DNA from: Ferrimonas pelagia | GTDB taxonomy: Bacteria; Pseudomonadota; Gammaproteobacteria; Enterobacterales; Shewanellaceae | Assembly (NCBI RefSeq): GCF_039543565.1 | Contig: NZ_BAABJZ010000023.1 | Location: forward strand, 1-64,000 | Direction of reading: 5' to 3' | Length of the DNA stretch: 64,000 nucleotides | Shown here: positions 1 to 7,716 of the stretch, piece after piece | Position numbering within the stretch: position 1 is the stretch's first letter | How the letters are laid out: every line of letters begins with the position of its first letter | Program-made: the position numbers and the translations under genes | The notes under the pieces: generated by a model | Told to the model about the DNA's origin: nothing | The model's database searches: none | Seen by the model: only the letters and a program-made list of their open reading frames with translations

Positions 1-164
1 GTTCTCATCCTCGAATCGCTGACTTTCTTGGCAAGTTGCTTGAAATCGCTGGAAGTATGCATCGTCGATGCTCGGGTCACTAATCAAAGCACTATTAGAT
101 CAAACTTTTAGTGCAATTGGTATTAGGTGTGGCGTTGGCGATGTAGTCGTGGAAAAACAGGTAT

Positions 165-195
165 AAAAAAAGCCAGCAGATGCTGGCTTTTTTTC
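165..195. terminator. Rho-independent terminator after csp gene
   Basis: A 7-bp GC-rich stem (AGCCAGC at 171-177, GCTGGCT at 182-188) with a 4-nt loop is flanked by A-runs on the left and T-runs on the right, so it can act in both directions. It ends 17 nt past the stop codon of the minus-strand cold-shock gene. Confidence 0.9.
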
Positions 196-211
196 GAAGA
201 TAAACTTCGAA

Positions 212-421
212 TTACAGAGCTGTTACGTTAGCAGCCTGTGGGCCTTTTTGGCCTTGCTCAGTTTCGAAAGAAACCTGCTGACCTTCAGACAGGGTCTTGA
301 AACCGTCAGAAACGATAGCGCGGAAGTGTACGAATACATCAGCACCGCCGTTATCTGGAGTGATGAAACCGAAACCTTTCTCTTCGTTGAACCACTTAAC
401 GGTACCAGTAGACTTTGACAT
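212..421 (-). CDS. CspA-family cold-shock protein
   Basis: A 69-residue single cold-shock domain protein that binds single-stranded RNA/DNA and acts as an RNA chaperone in the cytoplasm. Both nucleic-acid binding motifs are present: RNP1-like KGFGFI near residues 15-20 and RNP2-like VFVHF near 29-33, followed by the usual FKTLSEGQ and Q-x-G-P-x-A-x-N-V C-terminus. The start is preceded by TTAGGATTT, giving an AGGA ribosome site. The transcript looks monocistronic, with a predicted promoter at 457-484 and a terminator directly downstream. The leader is only about 30 nt, unlike the long cold-sensing leader of E. coli cspA, so thermal control by such a leader is not supported. Which paralogue it is cannot be decided from sequence. 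Confidence 0.95.
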   Translation of the reverse strand: MSKSTGTVKWFNEEKGFGFITPDNGGADVFVHFRAIVSDGFKTLSEGQQVSFETEQGQKGPQAANVTAL

Positions 422-456
422 GAGTAAATCCTAATAAAAATAAGTAAAGCGAATAC

Positions 457-484
457 ATTCTAACTGCGACCTGTCGTTGTGCAA
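457..484 (-). promoter_or_regulatory. Predicted sigma-70 promoter of the csp gene
   Basis: On the minus strand TTGCAC (479-484) is followed after 16 nt by TAGAAT (457-462), placing the transcript start about 30 nt before the cold-shock start codon. Both hexamers match consensus at four to five positions; this is a sequence-only prediction. Confidence 0.5.
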
Positions 485-906
485 GGAAAAACTTCATGAC
501 ATTACCTAGTAAAGCAGATAGAGCAAAGAGTTCTAAAACGCATAAGATGTGTTTCGCACAAACGACATCGATCACAGAAGCCACAGCATACCAGAAACTT
601 TCCTTAAGGGTAAAAATATTTGGTTTTTTTAATGATAATCGGCAGATAGACACTGAAATACCAAAGAAATCCGTACTGTCTGGACCTGTGTCGCATCATC
701 ATGCCAGTTGGAATGGCTGATTCCTGCTGGAAAAGTGGCTCAGACTTGTGTGGCGAGTCTGCCTCTGTCGCTCGCATGTAACCTCAGTCCGGTGGTGTCT
801 TGTATCAGCTGGCCGGTTTTGGCTGTCTGAAAAGGCGCGTTATGTCATTGCTGTCGCTGATTGGTTCGGCGCAGGATCGGACGAATGTGCAGCGAGGAGG
901 ACGACA
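485..906. other. Intergenic region without supported gene
   Basis: Region between the divergent cold-shock and amidohydrolase genes. An open frame of 74 codons at 496-720 has low-complexity composition, no convincing ribosome site and no family resemblance, so I do not call it. The open frame of the amidohydrolase extends upstream to 748, but the codons before 907 look non-coding. Confidence 0.5.
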
Positions 907-1776
907 ATGGTATTCCCCAAGGAGATAGGGGTGATCGATCTGATGATGCAGATCCCCGGTGCGGACAACAGTGGCTGGTACGAATTTATGAAGCCATTGC
1001 TGCTCGACAGTGAAAGCCGAGAGACGTTTAAGATGCCGGCTCAGTATATGTTTAAGGACATTCCGGACGCGGGCGAACAACCGGATTACATCGACTACAC
1101 CTTGGCACTGATGGATCGCTTCAACATAGAGCGGGCGATGATCGGCATCGATGATGACAATGCGATCGCACAGCAAGCGCTGCGGCAGCACCCAGATCGC
1201 TTCTTCCCGTCCTACGAAGCCAACCCGAACAATGCGATGGCAGAGGTGCGCAAGATAGAGCGATTGCATCGAGAGTTTGGCTTGAAGGTGGTCACTGGCT
1301 TTCCTTCTGGTCTCTGCCCTCAGGTTCCGATCAACGATAAGAAGTGGTATCCGATCTACGCCAAGCTGGTGGAGTTGGGGTTGCCTTGTTGTGTCTGTGT
1401 CGGTGTGCCGGGGCCACGCTTGCCCATGGCGCCACAAAAGGTCGAGCTGTTGGATGAAGTCTGTTGGTTCTTCCCCGAGCTTAAGGTGGTGATGCGCCAT
1501 GGGGCGGAGCCCTGGGACGAGCTGGCGTGCAAGTTGATGTTGAAATACCCCAACCTCCATTACTCAACCTCGGCGTTTTCTCCCAAGTATTATCCGCGCT
1601 CGGTGATCGACTTTGCCAATACGCGGGGGGCGGAACAGGTTCTGTACGCGGGCTATTTTCCGATGGGGATCTCGCTGGAGCGGATCTTTCGAGAGTTGCC
1701 CGAGGTGCCGCTGAAAGACGAGGTTTGGCCTAAATTCCTACGCGACAATGCGCGTCGGGTGTTTGCCTTGGATTGA
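907..1776 (+). CDS. Amidohydrolase-related (amidohydrolase-2 / ACMSD-like) protein
   Basis: A 289-residue cytoplasmic TIM-barrel protein of the amidohydrolase-2 superfamily, which includes aminocarboxymuconate semialdehyde decarboxylase and related metal-dependent hydrolases and decarboxylases. The start at 907 is chosen because GAGGAGGA lies 5 nt upstream; the frame stays open to 748 without family resemblance. The N-terminal strand reads VIDLMMQIPG, where active family members have D-x-H-x-H, so the two beta-1 metal ligands are absent. A later histidine survives in VVMRHGAEPW, and the C-terminal region reads YAGYFPMG in place of the usual GSDYP. The superfamily is clear, but the substrate is unknown and metal-dependent catalysis is doubtful. 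A globin gene follows on the same strand. Confidence 0.75.
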   Translation: MVFPKEIGVIDLMMQIPGADNSGWYEFMKPLLLDSESRETFKMPAQYMFKDIPDAGEQPDYIDYTLALMDRFNIERAMIGIDDDNAIAQQALRQHPDRFFPSYEANPNNAMAEVRKIERLHREFGLKVVTGFPSGLCPQVPINDKKWYPIYAKLVELGLPCCVCVGVPGPRLPMAPQKVELLDEVCWFFPELKVVMRHGAEPWDELACKLMLKYPNLHYSTSAFSPKYYPRSVIDFANTRGAEQVLYAGYFPMGISLERIFRELPEVPLKDEVWPKFLRDNARRVFALD

Positions 1777-1866
1777 TTTATGCAGGCGGCTGTGACTGGG
1801 TTGGTTGAAAATGGGGTCGAGGCTGATATAAACGGGGCTCCGACAATGGCAAGGAGCGAGGCAGTT

Positions 1867-2241
1867 ATGAACAGTCCTTATGAGGCGCTGGGAAGCGAGA
1901 GCGGTGTGCGGGCCCTGGTGGATCGATTTTATGATGTGATGGATGGGGATCCCAGTGTCGCGACGATCCGCGCCATGCACGGTGACAGCCTAGAGGGGAT
2001 CCGCACCGGTTTGACCTTGTATCTGACCGAATGGCTGGGGGGACCAAAGGTGTTCTCCCAGCGTTCAGGGGGCATGTGCCTGACCGATGCCCACCGAGGT
2101 TTTGCGTTGAATGAGCAGGCTCGTGATGAATGGCTCTATTGTATGGAGCAGGCATTGGCCGACACAGCCCTAGGCACGGCTGAGCGCGACCAACTGAAAG
2201 CGGCGTTTTATCGGATAGCCGATTTTATGCGCAACATGTAG
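1867..2241 (+). CDS. Group II truncated haemoglobin
   Basis: A 124-residue 2-on-2 globin of the TrHb2 (YjbI/GlbO) family, which binds haem and typically O2, or handles NO or peroxide, in the cytoplasm. Visible family features are YEALGSESGVRALVDRFY at the N-terminus with a B10 tyrosine (Y22), the EWLGGPKVFSQR stretch, the proximal F8 histidine H76 in DAHRGFAL, and the TrHb2-typical G8 tryptophan W89. The start at 1867 fits the family N-terminus and has AAGGAG 11 nt upstream; an ATG at 1846 would add seven unconserved residues. It lies 90 nt after the amidohydrolase gene and converges with the Dph6-like gene, the stops being only 5 nt apart. Its physiological ligand is not evident. Confidence 0.93.
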   Translation: MNSPYEALGSESGVRALVDRFYDVMDGDPSVATIRAMHGDSLEGIRTGLTLYLTEWLGGPKVFSQRSGGMCLTDAHRGFALNEQARDEWLYCMEQALADTALGTAERDQLKAAFYRIADFMRNM

Positions 2242-2246
2242 TCACC

Positions 2247-2933
2247 TTAGTCAGTACCTGCTGTATCACCGAGGAGATCAATAAAGCTGGCGTGCTCGGT
2301 GACAACCAGAGTGCCGCTTGTCACCGGGATGGGATGGCGGAACATGGGGCCATTCCAGGCAAAGGTATGAAACTCGCCATTTTCACCGCAGGGATCGATC
2401 CCGGCGGGCAGATCTGCCAATAACTGGTGATCAAACTCCCTGCCCAGCATTTGTTGATCCAACTTATCGTGTTGTAAGCAGACGATCCGAGCTTTCAGTC
2501 CCGCCGTGATCATGGTGTGGGCCAGATCTGGGGTGGCTCGCCCCCACAGAGGGAACAGAGGCTGGATCCCGCTGTCTTTTAACATGTCCACGCGATAGTC
2601 ACGGACATCTTCGAGTAGCAGATCACCGAAGGCAAAGGCCTCCACGCCATCAGCGAGGGCTTGCTGCTGGAATTGGGTCATGCAGGCTTGATATTGCTCG
2701 TTGCTGCAGGGGAAAGGGAGTGGGATCCGATATAGGGGCAAACCTGCGCTGTGGGCTTGGGCGTCCAACAGAGACTCTCTAATGCCATGGATCGCCACGC
2801 GACCGGCTTCACGATTGATGGTGGTAAACAAGCCAACCAGCTCGATATTGGGGTCTTGTTGCAGTTGATGCAGCGCCCAGGCGCTGTCTTTACCGCTGCT
2901 CCAGGACAGTAGGGTGCGAACAGGATGTGACAT
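2247..2933 (-). CDS. Dph6-like ATP pyrophosphatase (diphthine-ammonia ligase family)
   Basis: A 228-residue member of the adenine nucleotide alpha-hydrolase family related to eukaryotic/archaeal diphthine-ammonia ligase. The PP-loop SSGKDSAWAL lies at residues 12-21 and the family signature CGENGEFHTF lies in the C-terminal third. The fold adenylates a carbonyl oxygen using ATP before amide formation. Bacteria have no diphthamide on EF-G, so the eukaryotic reaction cannot be assumed; the real substrate is unknown. The start is at ATG 2933 and the gene stands alone between the globin gene and the divergent isochorismatase-like gene. Family assignment is firm, function is not. Confidence 0.88.
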   Translation of the reverse strand: MSHPVRTLLSWSSGKDSAWALHQLQQDPNIELVGLFTTINREAGRVAIHGIRESLLDAQAHSAGLPLYRIPLPFPCSNEQYQACMTQFQQQALADGVEAFAFGDLLLEDVRDYRVDMLKDSGIQPLFPLWGRATPDLAHTMITAGLKARIVCLQHDKLDQQMLGREFDHQLLADLPAGIDPCGENGEFHTFAWNGPMFRHPIPVTSGTLVVTEHASFIDLLGDTAGTD

Positions 2934-3100
2934 GGCGGTGCTCGGGCTGGGGGATCAGGCCGCCTATAGTAGGGCCAAGGAGGAGGAATAACCAGCGGCG
3001 TTTTTTGGGGGGGACTTGCGCGTCGTTGTTGCGATCCCCATTGCAGCATTTCTTTTCATTCAATAGGATAGCGGTAATGACGCGGCGCAAGGAGCGAACC

Positions 3101-3640
3101 ATGCTGGCCAGAGAACACAGTGCTTTGGTGTTGGTGGATGTACAGGGGAAATTGGCTCAAAGTATGGTCGATTCAGCGGGACTCATCGCGCGCCTGAGTG
3201 CTTTGATCGAGGGCATGAAGATATTGCAGGTGCCCATCTTTTGGGTAGAGCAGTACCCACAAGGGCTCGGGCCGACCCATCCGCAACTGCACGCCCTGTT
3301 GCAGCCTTTCCCTTGTTACCAAAAAATGAGCTTTGGGATCGGTGGTGTACCTGAGTTGATGAGCGCGATCGCCGACAGTGGGCGACATCAGTTGTTGATC
3401 TGCGGGATAGAAGCCCATGTTTGTGTCTATCAGTCGGCTCGGCAACTGCTCAGTGCCGGCTACGACGTCGAGGTGGTGGCGGACGGGGTTTCATCCCGAA
3501 CGGAACAAAACCGGCAGATAGGACTGGCCAAGATGCAAAGCTTGGGGGCCAAGTTGACCTCGGTGGAGATGGCGCTGTTTGAGTTGGTGGCTAGCTGTGA
3601 TGATCCCGCATTCAAACGGATCTTGGGGTTGGTGAAATGA
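3101..3640 (+). CDS. Isochorismatase-family cysteine hydrolase (YcaC-like)
   Basis: A 179-residue alpha/beta hydrolase of the isochorismatase-like superfamily. The catalytic triad is visible: D13 in LVDVQGK, K75 in YQKMSFG and the nucleophile C108 in GIEAHVCV, followed by the conserved VADGVSSR. The start at 3101 is chosen for AAGGAG 6 nt upstream; upstream in-frame ATGs lie in unconserved sequence. The sequence resembles the YcaC-type hydrolases of unknown substrate more than true isochorismatases, and there is no siderophore gene nearby. Its stop overlaps the start of a GNAT acetyltransferase by 4 nt (ATGA), so the two are translationally coupled and may share a metabolite. Confidence 0.9.
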   Translation: MLAREHSALVLVDVQGKLAQSMVDSAGLIARLSALIEGMKILQVPIFWVEQYPQGLGPTHPQLHALLQPFPCYQKMSFGIGGVPELMSAIADSGRHQLLICGIEAHVCVYQSARQLLSAGYDVEVVADGVSSRTEQNRQIGLAKMQSLGAKLTSVEMALFELVASCDDPAFKRILGLVK

Positions 3641-4131
3641 GAATATCCGGTGTTAACGTGGTGGATCTGCCCGCCGTGCATGAGGTGATCCGGCAAGCGG
3701 TTATCCATGGTGTCCCTATCACCGATTGTCAGCGGCCAGAGCTGATGCAATGCCTCGACAGCAGTTTGAAGCAATGGCAGCGCTGGCCGGATCATGCGGT
3801 TCATCTGGCGGCGTGGCAGGACGATCACATCGTCGGGGTGATCCTGATCAAGCAGTATTGGAACCTGGCCAACCTGTTTGTGTTACCGGCTTATCAGGGC
3901 CAAGGCGTGGCAAAAGCCCTATTGCAACAGGCAATGATCCTGTGTGAGCCCCATGTCCCTCGGATCCGGCTGAACTCATCGGTCAATGCACAGGGGTTTT
4001 ACCGCTCAATGGGCTTTGAACAGACCGGGGAGTGCTCGGGAGCGCCCGGTGGAGCCATTCCGTTTGAGTACTGGTTTGACGGGGTCCGTCGGACGGGGGC
4101 AGGCCAACACACGCAAGCCCTGATGAGTTGA
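3637..4131 (+). CDS. GNAT-family N-acetyltransferase
   Basis: A 164-residue acetyl-CoA dependent N-acetyltransferase of the PhnO/RimI-like class. The acetyl-CoA pyrophosphate loop is YQGQGVAKALL after the strand LANLFVLPA, and the C-terminal GFYRSMGFEQTGE matches the family's last strand. Its start codon overlaps the stop of the isochorismatase-like gene (ATGA), so the two are coupled. The acceptor substrate cannot be deduced. It ends 30 nt before the convergent M15 peptidase gene. Confidence 0.9.
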   Translation: MRISGVNVVDLPAVHEVIRQAVIHGVPITDCQRPELMQCLDSSLKQWQRWPDHAVHLAAWQDDHIVGVILIKQYWNLANLFVLPAYQGQGVAKALLQQAMILCEPHVPRIRLNSSVNAQGFYRSMGFEQTGECSGAPGGAIPFEYWFDGVRRTGAGQHTQALMS

Positions 4132-4161
4132 TCGGCGCACCGCGAGCGCTATTGGGTGCGG

Positions 4162-4830
4162 CTAGGGCTGGCTGATCCGAAAACAGTAGCGCTCAATCAG
4201 CCCGGGCAACTGCGACAGCACAGTATCTTTTAATGCCAGCGCGCTGCGCTTGAGCTGGCAGTCCAGTGCACTGCTGCTGTATTGGCGCAAAGCCGGTACG
4301 GCGATGGGGGCGTAGCTCAGGTGCCAGGGCTCGGGAGAGACGCCGCCAAGCGTTTGCTGGTAGGGACGAAAGAAGCCGTAGTCCGCCATGTTGGCGTCCA
4401 GCCACTGGGTCAGCGCATGGCAGGGTCCCCCCGGCTGGTACTCCCAGGGCTCCAGCTGCAGCTGTTGTTTGGAGATGGCCTGAGCATCAAACAGATCCAG
4501 ATCGGTTCCCCAGTGGTGGCGCGACGCACCGGGCAGGGCGGACCAGGCTAAGATCGCATCGAGAATGTCGGCTTCGCTCATCGTCTGTACGTCGCAGCGC
4601 TCGCCGTGCGCATCGAGCAAGGTACGCTTGCCTTGAGCTTTACCATTGAAGATGGCCAGTTGGCGTTCGAATGAACGCCAGCCGGAGCACAAACCGATGT
4701 GGAAGCCTGCCTGTTGCGCGCCTTGGCAGAGGGCATCAAAGGCCCGTGCGGTACGACGCTCCAAGCGCTGGCCTTGGCAGTCGACCAAGTGCGAATCCTC
4801 CAAGCCCATCAATTGCTCAGGGGTTAACAC
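4162..4830 (-). CDS. M15-family D-Ala-D-Ala carboxypeptidase-like peptidase
   Basis: A 222-residue zinc peptidase of the VanY/M15B type, expected to cleave D-Ala-D-Ala in peptidoglycan precursors or fragments. Zinc ligands are visible in SRHHWGTDLDLFD (His and Asp) and EPWHLSY (Glu and His). No signal peptide is visible with any start, which is odd for a cell-wall enzyme, although a cytoplasmic member acting on precursors is conceivable. I chose GTG at 4830, overlapping the dapE stop by 7 nt and preceded by GGAG 8 nt upstream, because the conserved protein begins LTPEQLMGLEDSHL. Third gene of the yffB-dapE-M15 operon, so it probably shares their transcript. Confidence 0.85.
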   Translation of the reverse strand: MLTPEQLMGLEDSHLVDCQGQRLERRTARAFDALCQGAQQAGFHIGLCSGWRSFERQLAIFNGKAQGKRTLLDAHGERCDVQTMSEADILDAILAWSALPGASRHHWGTDLDLFDAQAISKQQLQLEPWEYQPGGPCHALTQWLDANMADYGFFRPYQQTLGGVSPEPWHLSYAPIAVPALRQYSSSALDCQLKRSALALKDTVLSQLPGLIERYCFRISQP

Positions 4831-5969
4831 AGCAGCTTCTCCATGATCCGCTCGTAGCAGAGGGCCAGTTGTTCCAAGTCGGCCACACGGACGCATTCGT
4901 TGATCTTATGAATGGTGGCGTTGCAGGGGCCCAGCTCGACCACCTGGGCGCCGGTGGGGGCGATAAAGCGGCCGTCGGAGGTGCCGCCAGAGGTTTGCGG
5001 ATCGGTCTCTTGTCCGGTGATCTCCTTGATCGCACTGCAGGTGGCATCCAGCAGCAGGCCATGATCGGTCAGGAAGGGCTCGCCATTGAGCACCCAGCTT
5101 AAATCGTACTCCAGATCATGCCTATCGAGCACCTCCATCACCCGTACCTTAAGGGTATCCGCATGACTTTCGGTGCAAAAACGGAAGTTGAATTGCACAC
5201 AAAGCTCACCAGGTACCACGTTGGGCGCGCCAGTGCCGGCGTGAATGTTGGCGATCTGGAAGCTGGTGGGCGGGAAGAAGGCGTTGCCGTGATCCCAGAC
5301 GGTGCTGGCGAGCTCGGCCAGAGCGGGAGCGGCGGCATGGATCGGGTTGTGGGCTAGGTGCGGGTAGGCCACATGCCCTTGTACGCCTTTGACCGTCAAC
5401 TGTCCGGTTAAGCTGCCCCGGCGACCATTTTTCACCACATCCCCCAGCCGCGTTGTGCTGGAGGGCTCACCGACGATGCACCAGTCGATCTTCTCGCCGC
5501 GCGCCTCAAGGGTTTCGATCACCTTGACGGTGCCGTTGATGAACGGCCCCTCTTCATCTGAGGTGATCAAAAAGGCGAGGTTGCCCTGGTGCGTCGGGTG
5601 TTTCTGCACGAATCGCTTGGTGGCCACCAGCGCGGCCGCCAAGGAGCCTTTCATATCGGCAGCACCCCGACCGTGCAGCATGCCGTCAATGATGGTGGGC
5701 TCGAACGGCGGTGTGTCCCACTGGCTGGGATCGCCGGTGGGCACCACATCGGTGTGGCCGGCGAAACAAAACAGCGGGCCCTGCTGGCCTTTGCGCGCCC
5801 ACATGTTGGTGGTGTCGGCAAACACCATGGACTCGATATCAAACCCGAGTGGCGCAAGATACTCGGCCATCATCTGCTGACAGCCGGCGTCGTCGGGGGT
5901 GATCGAGGCACGGCTGATCAGCGCCATCGCCAGGGCAAGGACTTCGGAGTGGGGTTGCTCAGGCGCCAT
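4824..5969 (-). CDS. dapE: Succinyl-diaminopimelate desuccinylase DapE
   Basis: A 381-residue M20-family di-zinc amidohydrolase that converts N-succinyl-LL-diaminopimelate to LL-diaminopimelate in lysine and peptidoglycan synthesis. Metal and catalytic motifs are present: GHTDVVPTGD (H72, D74), HGRGAADMKGS, TSDEEGPF with the general base Glu, and NATIHKINECV near the C-terminus. Length matches the family (about 375). The ATG start overlaps the yffB stop by 11 nt, has no strong ribosome site of its own and so looks translationally coupled. The yffB-dapE order is the same as in E. coli and many gammaproteobacteria. Confidence 0.97.
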   Translation of the reverse strand: MAPEQPHSEVLALAMALISRASITPDDAGCQQMMAEYLAPLGFDIESMVFADTTNMWARKGQQGPLFCFAGHTDVVPTGDPSQWDTPPFEPTIIDGMLHGRGAADMKGSLAAALVATKRFVQKHPTHQGNLAFLITSDEEGPFINGTVKVIETLEARGEKIDWCIVGEPSSTTRLGDVVKNGRRGSLTGQLTVKGVQGHVAYPHLAHNPIHAAAPALAELASTVWDHGNAFFPPTSFQIANIHAGTGAPNVVPGELCVQFNFRFCTESHADTLKVRVMEVLDRHDLEYDLSWVLNGEPFLTDHGLLLDATCSAIKEITGQETDPQTSGGTSDGRFIAPTGAQVVELGPCNATIHKINECVRVADLEQLALCYERIMEKLLC

Positions 5970-6312
5970 ATTGGGTGATCCAGCGGTCGTAATCGGCGGC
6001 TTTAAAGCCGACCAAAATGTGGTTGGCGGATTCGAGCACCGGACGCTTGATCAGCGTCGGGTTGGCCAGGATCAACGCCTTGGCTTTGTCATTGTCCATC
6101 GTTTGCTTTTGCTCATCGGTCAGCGCTCGCCAGCTGGTGGAGCGGGTGTTGAGCAAAACTTGATGACCGACCAGTGACAACCAGTGCGCCACCTTTGCCT
6201 CATCCAGGCCGTCGATCCGGAAGTCATGGTATTGGTGCTTCCACTGCTGTTGTTCTAGGTATTTGCGCGCTTTACGGACGGTATCGCAGGTCTTGATGCC
6301 GTAGAGGATCAT
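5959..6312 (-). CDS. yffB: ArsC/Spx-family reductase YffB
   Basis: A 117-residue thioredoxin-fold protein of the ArsC/Spx/YffB family. The N-terminus has YGIKTCDTVRKA with a single active-site cysteine C9, and the C-terminal half has NPTLIKRPVLE, the conserved cis-Pro region (R-P). YffB proteins are thought to be glutathione-linked thiol reductases; they are not proven arsenate reductases and no ars genes lie nearby. The start has CGGAG about 10 nt upstream. First gene of the yffB-dapE-M15 operon and divergent from the riboswitch-controlled transporter. Confidence 0.93.
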   Translation of the reverse strand: MILYGIKTCDTVRKARKYLEQQQWKHQYHDFRIDGLDEAKVAHWLSLVGHQVLLNTRSTSWRALTDEQKQTMDNDKAKALILANPTLIKRPVLESANHILVGFKAADYDRWITQYGA

Positions 6313-6477
6313 GTGGACAAACTCCGGTTGAAATCAAGCATATGGCCGGCATTGTGGCACTGGCTAAGGGTGCGGGCAAGCGCTCTATTGGGATCACACT
6401 CTGGCGCCCTCTGTGAAGCGGCCAGCATCCTCTTACTGTTGCTGGCTGAGAATGGGAGCGAACGTTCGTTGCCGGGC

Positions 6478-6506
6478 TTGTTGGTGGCCTGAGCCGGACG
6501 TACAAT
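6478..6506 (+). promoter_or_regulatory. Predicted sigma-70 promoter for FMN riboswitch transcript
   Basis: TTGTTG (6478-6483) and TACAAT (6501-6506) are separated by 17 nt. A transcript starting near 6513 would begin about 33 nt before the riboswitch aptamer, which is a sensible arrangement. Sequence prediction only. Confidence 0.55.
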
Positions 6507-6545
6507 GGCGGCAGTTTCCAAGCCGTTGACGGCTTTGGAGTTGTC

Positions 6546-6712
6546 GATTCTCAGGGCAGGGTGAAAGTCCCTACCGGCGGTAGATTTTGTGGCCCGACTT
6601 GGTGTCCGCTGAATAAGCCCGCGAGCGCTCATCTTCGGATGAGGTCAGCAGATCTGGTGACGCTGCCTGCAGCCATTCCAGAGCCGACGGTGATAGTCCG
6701 GATGAAAGAGAA
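6546..6712 (+). promoter_or_regulatory. FMN riboswitch (RFN element)
   Basis: All conserved blocks of the FMN aptamer occur in order: the opening TTCTCAGGGCAGGGTGAAAG, then CCCTACCGGCGGTAG, AAGCCCGCGAGCGC, GGTCAGCAGATCTGGTGA, CAGAGCCGACGGTGATAGT and the closing CCGGATGAAAGAGAAC. The P1 ends (start near 6547, end near 6712) can pair. It precedes the EamA transporter by about 90 nt, predicting that FMN represses transporter expression. No obvious U-tract terminator follows, so control of translation initiation or Rho-dependent termination is more likely than an intrinsic terminator. Confidence 0.95.
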
Positions 6713-6801
6713 CGCGGCACCGGCTCATGCAGTGGTGGCTTTTGCCTCGTTGCTCGGAGCGCTGCGATCTGTCCTGATCCCTGAAGTTGTTAGGAGTTTT
6801 C

Positions 6802-7710
6802 ATGGATCAGTCTACCCATTCGCCATTGCGCGGTGCCTTCTGGATGCTACTGAGTGGGGTGGCATTTGCCATCATCAACAGCAGTAACCAATGGGTCGCT
6901 TTTGTGATGGGGTATGAGTTTGCCAATGTGGCCTTGTTTCAATACGCGATCGCAACGCTGATCTTGCTGCCCTGGCTGTGGCGGCAGGGGCTGGCAAGGA
7001 GTCTGCGCACGCAGCAACTGGGCTTGCACATCGTGCGGGTCGGGATCGCCGTAGCGGGGATCCAGTTCTGGTTGTGGGCATTGGCTTACCCGGTGCCGAT
7101 CTGGCAGGCGATCGCCTTGCTGATGACGTCGCCCCTGTTTGTCACCATCGGTTCGGCGTTGTTCTTGCGGGAGCGGGTGGACGGCAAGCGCTGGGCTGCG
7201 ACCTCGGTTGGCTTTATCGGGGCGATGATCATTCTGGCGCCTTGGAGTGAGGCATTTCATCTGTCGGCGTTGTTGCCGGTGATCGCGGCGGTGTTCTGGG
7301 CGATCTATTCCTTGATCACTAAGTCTCAGCTGCAGCGCGGCGAGAGCCCGAGCACCATTGTGTTCTATCTGTTTGCTTTGACCTTGCCGTTTAATGCGTT
7401 TATTGCGGCCCCGGTCTTTGCGCTGCCTCAGGCGTCGATGTGGCCGTTTTTGCTCTTGGTGGGGGTGCTGACGGGGATCGCGCAATTGGCCTTGACCAAG
7501 GCTTATCAGAGTGCGGAAGCCGCTTTTATTCAACCGTTTGATCTGGCGAAGCTGCCGCTGAATATCTTGGTGGGGTATTGGGTGATGGGATCGATCCCGC
7601 CTGGGCAGTTGTGGCTCGGCGCCAGCTTAATTGTCGGCGCCACCTTGTTTCTGACTCACAGTGAAAATCGTCAGGAGCGGCGCAAAGAGGCGGCACTGGC
7701 CGCCGGTTAA
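6802..7710 (+). CDS. EamA/DMT-family transporter, probable riboflavin importer (RibN-like)
   Basis: A 302-residue inner-membrane protein with two EamA repeats and about ten hydrophobic helices, typical of the drug/metabolite transporter superfamily. The start at 6802 has TAGGAG 5 nt upstream. The FMN riboswitch directly before it ties it to flavin supply; RibN-type DMT transporters under FMN riboswitches import riboflavin in other proteobacteria, so riboflavin uptake is the best inference. Substrate cannot be read from the sequence alone, and DMT proteins can also export. The gene stands alone: no rib biosynthetic genes flank it and crr converges 6 nt downstream. Confidence 0.88.
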   Translation: MDQSTHSPLRGAFWMLLSGVAFAIINSSNQWVAFVMGYEFANVALFQYAIATLILLPWLWRQGLARSLRTQQLGLHIVRVGIAVAGIQFWLWALAYPVPIWQAIALLMTSPLFVTIGSALFLRERVDGKRWAATSVGFIGAMIILAPWSEAFHLSALLPVIAAVFWAIYSLITKSQLQRGESPSTIVFYLFALTLPFNAFIAAPVFALPQASMWPFLLLVGVLTGIAQLALTKAYQSAEAAFIQPFDLAKLPLNILVGYWVMGSIPPGQLWLGASLIVGATLFLTHSENRQERRKEAALAAG

Positions 7711-7716
7711 CGGCGT

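Noticed and set aside
496..720. 74-codon open frame between csp and the amidohydrolase gene
   Set aside because: No ribosome site, low-complexity composition and no family resemblance; reads as intergenic.
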